Below are positions 41,548 through 51,101 of a stretch of 51,162 nt of DNA, in pieces; positions within the stretch are counted from its first letter, which is position 1, and each line of letters opens with the position of its first letter. The DNA is from UQRS01 sp964481575 (GTDB taxonomy: Bacteria > Bacillota > Clostridia > Oscillospirales > Acutalibacteraceae): positions 1 to 51,162 of the forward strand of contig CAYZTR010000015.1 of assembly GCA_964481575.1 (NCBI GenBank), written 5' to 3'. The translations under genes and the position numbers were made by a program. A model generated the notes under the pieces. The model did not search any database. It saw only the letters and a list, made by a program, of their open reading frames with translations, and was not told where the DNA came from.

Positions 41548-44500
41548 ATGAAACGTTGTCTTTCAGTTTTATTGTGCTTGCTGCTGATGGTCTCCCTGTG
41601 CAGTGTGGCGATATTGCCGGCTGCTGCAGAGGAGTATGTGGCATCCACGTCGGATGGCTGTGCTTACATCACCCAGGATGGGCTTCTGTATTTGCCGGCC
41701 AATGGCGCAGGTATTACCTACATGACTAAGGAGTCTTTTTCCGGAAATTACACGGTGGAGATACGTACCAAGGTGACCTATGAGGGAGTGGGGCTGTTGT
41801 TTGGCCCGGATAATGCCCAAGCACTTTGGATTGTGGCAACAAACCCTGCCAGTCCCAGTGGCGTCTGGGAGCATGCGCCGGGGAACTGGACCTCTATCGA
41901 TAAACAGGCCTCTTCCGTGGTTTCGCTGAACACCTGGGTAACTATGCGGTTGGAGATGCAGGATGGAACGGTAACTACCTATCTGAACGATACCTTGCTG
42001 AATACCAAGTCGTTAGGCACCACATATACCTCCGGGAAGTTGGGACTCCGGATGGGTTCTAAAGAATCTGGCTATGTGGATTATATCCGAGTGACCAAGG
42101 GGAGTGAAACGGTGTTTGCAGATGAATTTTCCGATCTGGAATATGACAAATGGAGTTATCCGGCTGCTACCACCTTGCCTACCTCTAATGTAAATTATGT
42201 GGACGGCAGTACCCTGGACGCGCAGACTTTGAGCATTACCTATCCTACGGATGGATCTACAGGCCCATATCCCGTGGTGATGTTTTATCATGGCGGTGCC
42301 TGGATCATCGGGGATAAATCCAATACTTCTGAATCGGATCATATGCTGCAGGCTATGGTGGACAATGGTTATGCGGTGGTTCGGGTAAATTACCGGCTGG
42401 CTCAGAATGCTGCCTGGCCCGCCCAGATCTATGATTGTAAGGCAGCCGCCCGGTTTATCCGGGCTCATGCCGCAGAATATAATTTAAATCCGGATATTCT
42501 TATCGCCGCCGGTGCTTCGGCCGGGGGACACCTGGCCCAGATGATGGGTACTACCAATGGCCAGGCGGAATTTGAGGATCTGTCTATGGGAAATTCTGAT
42601 GTTTCCTCGGATGTGCAGGCGGTGATCTCTTATTATGGTATTTCAGATGTTTCTACCTGGGAGGGGAGCGTCCAGTGTTCCAACCTGATCGGGCAGAATA
42701 AGGATCCCATTTATATGCTGTTGGGAGACGATGCTACCGAGGCGGATATGCAGGCTGCTTCCGCTTATTACCATGTGGACGAAAATACCGTTCCTATGCT
42801 GTTGACCCACGGTATGAATGACACACTGGTTTCCAGCACCCAGTCCCTCCGGATGGCAGCAAAGCTGGCCGCCACTATTGGGGCGGAAAATGTTGATACT
42901 TATTTCCCGTCCACTGGCGCTCACGGCGTTGCTTCCGACTGGGCTTCCGATGCGGCAAAGGAGGCCTCCCTCAATTTCCTGGCCAAGCATTTTACCCCCA
43001 ATTATAGTCTGACCGCCTACGAAAATAGCCGTCCCGGATCCTGGTGGGAGGAGCTTTCCTCGTATTCTAATGCGTACCTGAACTTGAAATATGCGGATCT
43101 GGCGGCCGAGGAAAAGCTGCATCTGATCCTGCCCGGCCGTCCTTCAGGCGGGGAGTATCCGGTGATTGTGTTTGTACATGGCGGTGGATTTTCCAGCGGT
43201 AATTCCTCCGGAACTTCGGCGCTGTACACCTGCCGCGGCGCTTTACAGGCTTTGCAAAGCGGATACGCTGTGGCTGTTGTGGATTACCGTCTGGGCAGTG
43301 CCAACCCTTACCCCCAGTGCATTTATGATGTGAAAGCGGCGATTCGCTATCTTCGGGCGAATGCCGCTACCTACGGTCTGGATACAGAGCGTTTTGCTAT
43401 TTGGGGCGAGTCGGCCGGCGGCTGCATCGCTGACCTGGTAGCAGTTACCAATGATAACCCTGCTTATGAGGATTTGTCTATGGGCAATGCGGACCAGTCC
43501 TCTGCAGTGCAAGCCTGCGTTTCCTACTATGCTATTACGGATATGACGACTGCCCGCAATGCCCAGTACGCACCTGCTTATTTGGGAAGTGCCGCTTCTG
43601 ATTCGGAAAAGCTGAAGGAAGCGTCTCCCTATTGGCAGGTGGGGGAGAATGCGCCGCCCTTCTATCTGGAACACGGTCTGGCTGATAATGAGGTGGAATA
43701 CACGGATTCCATTCGATTGTATGAGGCCCTATTGCAGGCCACAAGTGACACCCGTACAGTGCTGAAAACCTTCCCGGGTATCACCCATGCCGTGAATATT
43801 TTCTATGATTCGGTTAATGTGGCAAATATTGTACTTTGGCTCAACGGTGTTCTGGAAACCGACGCCATGTCCGGTGGAGAAAAACGGAACTTTACCCAGA
43901 ATATGACCAATATCTGGGAGGGCGATACTGTATATAATGAATCGGTTTGGCCCATTGCTGATGAAAACGGAGATGTGGCAGATATTTCCTTGTTGTACCG
44001 GGCGGATAAAATCTCCTCGGTGAAGTCTGCCGATCTGTCCAAGGTGTATACCGAAGGAGAGGATTACACTTTGGTGGACGGCAAATTGCATATTATTCCC
44101 ACCGGTTCCATCCCCGTGACTACCTATGATTTCTATTATCCTGCGTCCGGTTCGTCCTTTTCCACCAATGACGGGCGCGGGCTGTACAGCTCGGAAGGCC
44201 CTGCCATTCAGCAGCGGCAGATCGTCGTAACCTATACCCATACCGATGCATATATGGGATATGTGCCTACCAACAAATCAGCCCTGCTGCCCAATACCAT
44301 GGAAAAACTGGAGCAAGGCGGTAACCTGCGCATCGTCTATTATGGTGATTCTATCACGGAGGGATACAATTCTTCTTCTTTTATGGAGACAGAGCCTTAT
44401 TTGCAGCGCTGGAGCGAACTGATGACCCTGTCCCTGGGGCAGGCCTATCCGGATGCCACCATTTCGGCCATTAATACCGGTCTGTCCGGGAAGACTTCTG

Positions 44501-45645
44501 CCTGGGGTCTGCAGAATATCCGGGAGCGGGTGACCAATTACGATCCCGACCTGGTGGTCATCGCCTTTGGCATGAATGACGGAACGCAACGGCTCAATGC
44601 TTCTGGCTTCGTTTCCAATCTCCGGGAAATCATGAACGGCGTCCGAGCCAAGAACCCTGATGCCGAGTTCCTGCTGGTTTCCACCACCTTTGCCAATCCT
44701 ATCTCCACCTTTGTGGGTACTCAGTGTGACTATGAGTCCATTTTGTTGAGCTTGGAAGGGGAAGGGGTCGCTGTGGCCCAGATGAATTCCATGCATGCCT
44801 CCTTGTTAGAGCAAAAGGTTTATGCGGATATGACCGGCAACAATATTAACCATCCCAATGACTTCTTGGTGCGGGTGTATGGACAGGTATTGGCCGCTAT
44901 CTTTACCGGCAGTGTGGTCTACGATCCGGATGCCGACAATCCGGATGGCAATTTGGCGCTGCATAAGACCGTGCAGGTCACCTCTCAGGTGGCGGTTTCG
45001 GCATTTGCCGCCGTGAATCTGACGAATGGCACCACCGCCAAATCCGAACAGCCCGGCAGCCTGGATTACGGCTATTCCTCCAGTAGTTATAACAGTCAGG
45101 ATCTTTCCGCTTCGCCTACTGTTTTGACCGTTGATCTGGAGAAAGTGTCCAGGGTGAATCAGGTAGTGTTGTGGCCTAGAACCGATGCGCTGACGGCGGA
45201 CAATACCGCCTGCCATTTCCCAGTTTCCTTTACCGTTTCTCTTTCCACGGATGGTCAAGATTTTACCACCGTGGCCGATATTAATGATCCTGCTGTGAAG
45301 GATCTCTCCCCGCGGGTGGTAGATTTTGAAGCGACCGAAGCCCGGTATGTCCGGATTACCGTGACGGCGGTTTCGGCGCCCAGTGCCGTGGAAACCATCA
45401 GTTATGTGCAGATGAACGAGATCCAGGTGTTTGGAGAGCCAGTGCCCCCGGAGGAAGAGATTTTGCTTGGCGATCTGAACAGTGATGGCAGCCTGTCGGT
45501 TACCGATGTGGTGTTGCTGCGAAAAGCCATTCTGGCGGGGTCTGCCGATGCGGACACGCTGGCCCGGGGCGATCTGAACAGCGATGGCAGCCTGTCGGTC
45601 ACCGACGTGGTTTTGTTGAGAAAAGCTATTTTGTCTCAAAGTTGA
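41548..45645 (+). CDS. secreted triple-esterase with dockerin (two alpha/beta hydrolases and one SGNH)
   Basis: A 1365-residue extracellular enzyme, probably removing acetyl or feruloyl groups from polysaccharide. Order: signal peptide 1-28; LamG-like domain about 35-200 (GLLFGPDNAQALWIV, GKLGLRMGSKESGYVDY); first alpha/beta hydrolase (BD-FAE/esterase-lipase type) with oxyanion YHGGAW near 247 and nucleophile GASAGG near 322; second alpha/beta hydrolase with VHGGGF near 543 and GESAGG near 619, Asp in LADNEVEY and His in GITHAV; linker beta domain; SGNH/GDSL hydrolase with GDSITEG near 932, GMND near 1007 and NHPND near 1100; F5/8 C domain about 1135-1297; type I dockerin 1305-1364 (DLNSDGSLSVTD twice). 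Each catalytic domain keeps its key Ser. ATG 41548 is preferred to TTG 41545. GAAAGGGG is the ribosome site. Confidence 0.88.
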   Translation: MKRCLSVLLCLLLMVSLCSVAILPAAAEEYVASTSDGCAYITQDGLLYLPANGAGITYMTKESFSGNYTVEIRTKVTYEGVGLLFGPDNAQALWIVATNPASPSGVWEHAPGNWTSIDKQASSVVSLNTWVTMRLEMQDGTVTTYLNDTLLNTKSLGTTYTSGKLGLRMGSKESGYVDYIRVTKGSETVFADEFSDLEYDKWSYPAATTLPTSNVNYVDGSTLDAQTLSITYPTDGSTGPYPVVMFYHGGAWIIGDKSNTSESDHMLQAMVDNGYAVVRVNYRLAQNAAWPAQIYDCKAAARFIRAHAAEYNLNPDILIAAGASAGGHLAQMMGTTNGQAEFEDLSMGNSDVSSDVQAVISYYGISDVSTWEGSVQCSNLIGQNKDPIYMLLGDDATEADMQAASAYYHVDENTVPMLLTHGMNDTLVSSTQSLRMAAKLAATIGAENVDTYFPSTGAHGVASDWASDAAKEASLNFLAKHFTPNYSLTAYENSRPGSWWEELSSYSNAYLNLKYADLAAEEKLHLILPGRPSGGEYPVIVFVHGGGFSSGNSSGTSALYTCRGALQALQSGYAVAVVDYRLGSANPYPQCIYDVKAAIRYLRANAATYGLDTERFAIWGESAGGCIADLVAVTNDNPAYEDLSMGNADQSSAVQACVSYYAITDMTTARNAQYAPAYLGSAASDSEKLKEASPYWQVGENAPPFYLEHGLADNEVEYTDSIRLYEALLQATSDTRTVLKTFPGITHAVNIFYDSVNVANIVLWLNGVLETDAMSGGEKRNFTQNMTNIWEGDTVYNESVWPIADENGDVADISLLYRADKISSVKSADLSKVYTEGEDYTLVDGKLHIIPTGSIPVTTYDFYYPASGSSFSTNDGRGLYSSEGPAIQQRQIVVTYTHTDAYMGYVPTNKSALLPNTMEKLEQGGNLRIVYYGDSITEGYNSSSFMETEPYLQRWSELMTLSLGQAYPDATISAINTGLSGKTSAWGLQNIRERVTNYDPDLVVIAFGMNDGTQRLNASGFVSNLREIMNGVRAKNPDAEFLLVSTTFANPISTFVGTQCDYESILLSLEGEGVAVAQMNSMHASLLEQKVYADMTGNNINHPNDFLVRVYGQVLAAIFTGSVVYDPDADNPDGNLALHKTVQVTSQVAVSAFAAVNLTNGTTAKSEQPGSLDYGYSSSSYNSQDLSASPTVLTVDLEKVSRVNQVVLWPRTDALTADNTACHFPVSFTVSLSTDGQDFTTVADINDPAVKDLSPRVVDFEATEARYVRITVTAVSAPSAVETISYVQMNEIQVFGEPVPPEEEILLGDLNSDGSLSVTDVVLLRKAILAGSADADTLARGDLNSDGSLSVTDVVLLRKAILSQS

Positions 45646-45694
45646 CGTTGCCATTCTAAAGCGCTTTCCTTTCGATATACCTGTGAAAAACTGA

Positions 45695-45743
45695 AAAGCC
45701 GTCCGACTGTGCAGGAATTTTCCTCTGTCGGGCGGCTTTTTTT
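45695..45743 (+). terminator. terminator after the esterase gene
   Basis: AAAGCCGTCCGAC (45695-45707) pairs with GTCGGGCGGCTTT (45727-45739) with one G-U pair, then TTTT. Confidence 0.9.
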
Positions 45744-46165
45744 GCAGACTTCGCTAAAGTAACCACTGCTTTATGTGGCGGCATTCAAGAATCCAAAAAG
45801 GCAAATCCTCTTTGATGGAAGGATGAAAGCAGATGTTTTTGGCATAAAGTATGAGTTGATATGATAAAAATAGGAAAAAGCATTGCAGGCACCAACCGCA
45901 AGCAAAGATTGCTTCCAATTAGCTTTCTCATAAAACGGACAAAGCATACAGAACAGGGAAACAGAGAATTGTTTAAGGGTCGCAAGAACCCACAGGCATA
46001 AAAACAGGCCGCTGCGAAAAGCGGCCTGTCCTCATTTTGCCATTGGCACACCTTTTTCATGTGCCTTCAGACATTTGTTTGTATGAAGCCTTTTCAGGTA
46101 TGGTGCAAATCACGCGTCCATGCGTGAGCCCCATTTTTAGGAGACAATAGTCTCCTATCAGGTGT
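45744..46165. other. intergenic region between two converging dockerin genes
   Basis: No gene is seen. Besides the minus-strand terminator at 45999-46029 it holds two small hairpins near the end of the minus gene (CACGC/GCGTG around 46111-46125; AGGAGAC/GTCTCCT at 46139-46156). The stretch 45744-45990 shows only AT-rich sequence. Confidence 0.6.
45999..46029 (-). terminator. terminator of the second dockerin GH78 gene
   Basis: Minus strand: ACAGGCCGCT (46029-46020), loop TTTCGC, AGCGGCCTGT (46013-46004), then TTTTATG. It lies about 135 bp after the stop codon. Confidence 0.85.
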
Positions 46166-49100
46166 TTAGGTTTGATTTAGGATGGCTTTCCGCAGCAGAA
46201 CAACATCGGTGACACTCAGGCTGCCGTCGGCGTTCATGTCGCCAACAGGGTTTGTTTGCCCGCCCAAAATGGCCTTCCGCAGCAGAACAACATCGGTGAC
46301 GGACAGCTTTCCGTCTTCGTTCAGGTCTCCCAGCAGCTGTTGTTGGGAAGGCACCAGACTGTTTATAGCATCTCGGATGGCGGTAACTGCTGCATCAATT
46401 TGCGCTTGTGTGGATGCAGTGTCCAACTGACCGGCGGCTTCTAGTGCCGTTTGTAATTCGTTCCAGCTGTCTGCTGTGAATTCAATGCTTTGCAGGGCTG
46501 CGGCTTCTTCCAGAATGGCGTCCAATGCGGAGGTGTCACACAGAGTGACGTGGATTTCACAGGAAGCGGTCAAGGCCAGCTCAGATACCTGGAGATACTG
46601 GTAATAGCCGCTTTCCGAACTGCCGTTGCGGAAGCCCACGGAACCGCTGGCGTGGGTTGTGTCTGTGATCTCCTGAACCAACACATCATTGACATAGGTT
46701 CGGATTTGTTTCCCCTGTACAACGATTTTCAGTTTGTTATATTCGCCGGGATGGTATTCGTTTCCTAACTGAACGATGGGGAACTGCGTGTAGGTGGATG
46801 CGCCGGTAAAGACATGGGTTTTCAGCACATTTCCCTCGGCTTCATTGATCTGCCAGAGATAGTTGGAAGCAGCGTTCTCCGCACGGAACCACAAACTGAC
46901 AGCGTTGCTGTTGACCTTGGCTACGGTTTCCACGGCATAATCGGTCCAATCCAGGCCGTCTGTATAAATAGAGGTTTGCCCCTTGTTGACAAACAGCTGT
47001 CCGTTTGTAGCAGTGGTGCCTGGGAAGTTGTCGGCCGTCTCAAAATCATCGTAGAACAGTAGGGTTTCCGCATAATAGGCGCTGTCCAGATTTGCCGAAG
47101 CCTGCTCCAATTTATCGCGGGTTACGGCCGTGAAGGAGACATCTCCCGGCTGCAGGGTGGTGACCAGTCCGGTGGCGTCAACGGTGGCCACGGAGGTATC
47201 ACTGCTCTGGAAAGTGACCTCCTTCGGATCAATTGCCACCTCTTGGCCGTCCTCATACACCCCATACAGAGTCAGTTGGGTCTGTTTGGTTGTTTGAATG
47301 TAAGTACTGTCTGCTACCAGTTTCATAGAAGTCAGCGCTGCATCCGAAACGGAAATATGGAGGGATGCTTCTACAGTGACGCTGGGGAGTGTCTGCCCCA
47401 GTATCGGGATATTCTGACAGGTGGCCGCCACGGTAATGACTGCGTCTCCGGCACCGGCGAAGGTCACCAAACCGGTTTCATCCACAGCGGCTACTGCCGG
47501 GTCACTGCTGACATAGTTGATGGCCATGTTGCCCGGTATTACCGAATTTCCTTCTGCATCTGCCACGGACAGTTGGATCTGCTTTTGCCCGCCGGTAAAG
47601 TTGGCGCTGTCGTCCAGCGAGGCCGTTAGCCTGATGGCGGCTGGTACCTGGAAAGTATGTTCGCCGGAGCCTACATCGTCCAGGACCAGGTAGTTGCCTT
47701 CCCGGGTGGTAGTTATGGCTTCACCGTCCACTATCAGCAGATTTAAATCGGTGCCTTCTGCCGGAACGTATACTTTTGCGGTGCTGTTGGCCGGAATGTT
47801 TACCTGCATATCGGTGAGATAGGCGGGGTTGGTCCGGTCAATGTCCATGGTAATATAACCTTTAATATTAGGGACCTTTACGCTGACCTTTTGCAGATCA
47901 CCCAGCTGAGGCATCACCAGGGCTTTACTGTATCCGGCCTCCAAAGGCTGAATACCGCACAGATCCCGTACAATCACATTGCCAGGTGAGGAGCCCCAGG
48001 CGTGGGAATAGGTCATGTTGCTCTTGAGTGCGGGGTCCCAGGCCTCAGAAGCAACTGTGGCGTCCAATTCGTAGATCAGGTGGGCCCAGCTTCTGGTGCC
48101 GGTGGAGGTCAGCATGTCCAGGCCAGCCTGTCCGTTTCCTGCCGCATATACTGCATCCAGCAGGAATTGGGTACCGTAAACGCTGCACTGGATGCCATCC
48201 TTGGCCAGGAAGTCGGATAAAGATGCCACTGTATCCGGGTTTGTGATCGCGCCCATGGCCAGTGGCAGGAAGCTGGCGTGCTGTGCACTGTGGGTCAGCA
48301 GCGTGCCGTTTGCGTCCCGGCCGTCCACCATTTTCCCGGTTTCTGCATTGTAAAGGCCGTTGAGCCCTTCCTGCAGGTTTGCGGCGAAGGTGGTGTACTT
48401 GGCTTTGTCCTCCTGCTTTCCAAGAAGCTCTGCCATGGATGCTAAATCCAGCGCTGCTTTATAGTTGAAAGCGTTAATGACGGTGTTGTAATCGCTGAAC
48501 AGGTAGCCGTCCCGCTCACCGGTGGGCCAGTCCACCAGATTGTTGGAGGAATTGTATCGGATCAGCTGCCAGGTGCTGTCATACCGATCGTAAAGCACCT
48601 TACTGGTCAGCAGGGAATAATTCTTTTGAATGGCTTCCGGATTGCCGGTGTAAAGATAATCTTCCCAGTAGCTCATGACATTCATCTGGCTGTATTCGGT
48701 ACACCATTCGGGATGATAGGTCAGAAATTCATTGGAGAATCGGGCCAGATTATAATTTCTGGAAAAAGAGTAATGGGACAACCCGTTGATGTAAGCGTCT
48801 CCTTCGTAGGGGCCTCGTTCTCTGGACTGGGAGTCCACATACAGATCCTGGCTGGTGACCTTGAGAGAGTATTTGGTAAATTCATAAATATCATTCAGGG
48901 TTTCGTTGTCAGAAATAAAGTAAGATTCGCTGTCATCAAACTTTTGATGCAGTGCAACGCCTTGAATATTGGCCACTGTAATTTCCACTGGGCAATTCTG
49001 AATTTCCACATACCGGTAGTTTTTCATGCCGAAGTTTTCAATAACCTGAGAGCCGTCCTTTAAGGTGAAATATTCCCGGTAATTGTTGCCGGTGCGCATC

Positions 49101-50890
49101 TGCCATTTAACGGTATTGGCTGCGCTCAATTCTTCGCCGTACAGCATGGTTAGTACAGCGCCGTCTACACCGTCTACCGTCAACCGTACGCCGCCAATGA
49201 TCTCCTGGCCCAGGTCGATGAAATAGTTTCCATTTCCCTTGTCCACCACTTCTGCCGGCGAGACAAACTCCTGAATCACCGGATCTACCGGAGAAGGGGC
49301 CAGGCCGGTGATCTGGGTTTTCATTTCCGGTGCCAGCCAATCGCTGTCGTCAAAACCGGCTGTGTCAAATCCGTAAGGATAAATGCGTGCGTCGATGTTT
49401 TCACACATGGCGGTAAAGTAGCTGGTGCCGATGGTGCCGTTGCCCTCGCCAAATACGGCGGTGCCGTCCAAGGTTTTCCAACTGCTGTCGGTTTTGACCG
49501 TCTGGCTGGTGCCGTCGGTATAGTCGATTTTCAATTGGGCCTGGAACCGCTTATCCTGTAGCACATAAACAATGGCGCCAATGGCGTTTTCTCCCGGCGT
49601 TAGCAGATCGGTGACGTCAAAGGTGTTGTAAAAGTATTGGTTGTTATAACCGTCAAAATGAGGACCGACCCCCACAAAGGTGCCATTAACTGACAGTTTA
49701 AAGGCATACTGACGGGTTACGGTGCTGCCGCTGCCCTTGAAACCGGGGTAGCGTGCCGTGACGCTGACAATGGCACGCTCCACCTCCTTATCCTGGGGAA
49801 CGGTGAAGCCTTTCCGGGCAAAGATTACGTTGCCGCGTTGCGCAGGGGATTGGGTATCCTCCTGGCTGTCGCTAACCACATAATAAGCCCGGGCGCCCTT
49901 GGGTAGTTGCAGGACGCCGCCGGATACGGTGGCCGTTGGCAGGGTTTCTGCACCGCTGGAAAAATCATTTTCATACAGAATGGTTCCGTCCGGCGTGGTG
50001 ATCTTCAGGTTGTCCACACTGCCGGATTCCGAACTGCCGCAGCGAAAGCCGAAGGAACCGTAGGTGTACTCGGTAACCTGGCGGCTGTCTACTACATTGC
50101 CGTTAATCTCGGTGGTAATGGTGCTGCCCAGAGCCGACAGCTTCAGATGATAAGTGTTGCCCTCAACAATATCCAGACCCAGGGGTACATCACTGCTGCC
50201 GCTTTGCCCGGCGTTGATACTGGCCGATCCGTTTGTAAATACATGGGGTACCAGAACATCCCGGTCACTGCGGATCTGCCACATGTAGCAATTGCTTTCC
50301 GCATTGTTCGTGCGGAAGGAAAAGCCAAGAGCCGTGGAAGTGATGGTAAAATCACACTCGATGCAGTAATCGGTCCAGCCCTGGCGGGTAAAGGCGTTGT
50401 CGGGAATGCCCTGACCGGCCCAAATGGCATCTGCTGTCCAGTTGTCACCGACAGCAGTGGAAAAAGCCTGAGGCGTGGAATAGGGGCTGACTGTGTCGCT
50501 TTTGTCCCAAGTGCGAACCTTCCAATAGTAGCCGCTGTTTGCAGCCAATGCAGGGCCGGAATACAGCGCGTTGGAGGATTCGGAAGAGCGAACCTTACCG
50601 GAATCCCAGATGTCGCCTTTGTCGGCGTCAATGTTCTCCTTGGTAGAAGCGACCAGAATCTGATAGGCTGTCTGCACCTCGTCCTGATCGGCGTCATTGA
50701 CGATCCAGCTCATGGCCGGATTGGCACTGTCGATCCCGAGGGGAACCTCCATTAGATCCATGAGCAGACCGGTAGGCGCGCCAGGCGGTGTGTTGGATGC
50801 GGCCTGTGCGATGGAGACCGTTCCTGTTTGCGCTGCCAGGCACAGCGCCAGTACTGAGGTTACCACTTTGGTGATTTTTTCATATTTCAT
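46166..50890 (-). CDS. secreted multidomain GH78 rhamnosidase with dockerin, second type
   Basis: A 1574-residue extracellular alpha-L-rhamnosidase. Order: signal peptide 1-31; GH78 N-terminal Ig-like domain 38-147; inserted LamG-like domain about 165-315 (FGFRCGSSESGSVDNL); rhamnosidase beta domain 320-640; (alpha/alpha)6 barrel with DSQSRERGPYEGDAY at 686-700 (acidic cluster typical of GH78) and SEAWDP near 948, then YSHAWGSSPG at 961-970; C-terminal beta domain to 1085; two Big_2-like domains 1087-1180 and 1187-1260 (SSDPAVAAVDETGLV, SSDTSVATVDATGLV); second LamG-like domain about 1275-1440 (VGFRNGSSESGYYQYL); helical FIVAR-like domain 1452-1512; type I dockerin 1520-1574. The catalytic motifs differ from the gene at 33690, so the two GH78 enzymes are distant paralogues. 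AAGGAGG precedes ATG. Convergent with the esterase gene. Confidence 0.9.
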   Translation of the reverse strand: MKYEKITKVVTSVLALCLAAQTGTVSIAQAASNTPPGAPTGLLMDLMEVPLGIDSANPAMSWIVNDADQDEVQTAYQILVASTKENIDADKGDIWDSGKVRSSESSNALYSGPALAANSGYYWKVRTWDKSDTVSPYSTPQAFSTAVGDNWTADAIWAGQGIPDNAFTRQGWTDYCIECDFTITSTALGFSFRTNNAESNCYMWQIRSDRDVLVPHVFTNGSASINAGQSGSSDVPLGLDIVEGNTYHLKLSALGSTITTEINGNVVDSRQVTEYTYGSFGFRCGSSESGSVDNLKITTPDGTILYENDFSSGAETLPTATVSGGVLQLPKGARAYYVVSDSQEDTQSPAQRGNVIFARKGFTVPQDKEVERAIVSVTARYPGFKGSGSTVTRQYAFKLSVNGTFVGVGPHFDGYNNQYFYNTFDVTDLLTPGENAIGAIVYVLQDKRFQAQLKIDYTDGTSQTVKTDSSWKTLDGTAVFGEGNGTIGTSYFTAMCENIDARIYPYGFDTAGFDDSDWLAPEMKTQITGLAPSPVDPVIQEFVSPAEVVDKGNGNYFIDLGQEIIGGVRLTVDGVDGAVLTMLYGEELSAANTVKWQMRTGNNYREYFTLKDGSQVIENFGMKNYRYVEIQNCPVEITVANIQGVALHQKFDDSESYFISDNETLNDIYEFTKYSLKVTSQDLYVDSQSRERGPYEGDAYINGLSHYSFSRNYNLARFSNEFLTYHPEWCTEYSQMNVMSYWEDYLYTGNPEAIQKNYSLLTSKVLYDRYDSTWQLIRYNSSNNLVDWPTGERDGYLFSDYNTVINAFNYKAALDLASMAELLGKQEDKAKYTTFAANLQEGLNGLYNAETGKMVDGRDANGTLLTHSAQHASFLPLAMGAITNPDTVASLSDFLAKDGIQCSVYGTQFLLDAVYAAGNGQAGLDMLTSTGTRSWAHLIYELDATVASEAWDPALKSNMTYSHAWGSSPGNVIVRDLCGIQPLEAGYSKALVMPQLGDLQKVSVKVPNIKGYITMDIDRTNPAYLTDMQVNIPANSTAKVYVPAEGTDLNLLIVDGEAITTTREGNYLVLDDVGSGEHTFQVPAAIRLTASLDDSANFTGGQKQIQLSVADAEGNSVIPGNMAINYVSSDPAVAAVDETGLVTFAGAGDAVITVAATCQNIPILGQTLPSVTVEASLHISVSDAALTSMKLVADSTYIQTTKQTQLTLYGVYEDGQEVAIDPKEVTFQSSDTSVATVDATGLVTTLQPGDVSFTAVTRDKLEQASANLDSAYYAETLLFYDDFETADNFPGTTATNGQLFVNKGQTSIYTDGLDWTDYAVETVAKVNSNAVSLWFRAENAASNYLWQINEAEGNVLKTHVFTGASTYTQFPIVQLGNEYHPGEYNKLKIVVQGKQIRTYVNDVLVQEITDTTHASGSVGFRNGSSESGYYQYLQVSELALTASCEIHVTLCDTSALDAILEEAAALQSIEFTADSWNELQTALEAAGQLDTASTQAQIDAAVTAIRDAINSLVPSQQQLLGDLNEDGKLSVTDVVLLRKAILGGQTNPVGDMNADGSLSVTDVVLLRKAILNQT

Positions 50891-50938
50891 ATAAATAGTC
50901 CTCCTTTTGATAGGCTTTTATATTTTAGTATTTCATTC

Positions 50939-50988
50939 ATTGTAACACACTTTGTGTGGCTTTACAACAAATTTTTTAAACGATTATA
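50939..50988 (-). promoter_or_regulatory. promoter and upstream operator-like site of the second GH78 gene
   Basis: Minus strand: TTGTAA (50967-50962), 17-bp spacer, TACAAT (50944-50939); the spacer contains the small palindrome CACACAAAGTGTG. The cluster motif occurs as TATAATCGTTTAAA (50988-50975), here upstream of the -35 and not after the -10. Confidence 0.65.
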
Positions 50989-51054
50989 TTTTTTTGCTAG
51001 ATCGGTGCGATTTGCAATTGATACAATTATTGTTTTCTGCATTTATTACATTTT

Positions 51055-51101
51055 AAAATTTTGCTTAAAATTTTGCTTAAAATTTTGCTTGTAATTTGCT
51101 T
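51055..51101. repeat. 12-bp tandem repeat
   Basis: AAAATTTTGCTT is present three times without a gap (51055-51066, 51067-51078, 51079-51090), followed by a degenerate copy GTAATTTGCTT (51091-51101) and looser TTGCTT words to 51119. It lies about 90-140 bp upstream of the promoter of the minus-strand rhamnosidase gene. No gene is seen from 50891 to the window end. Confidence 0.85.
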
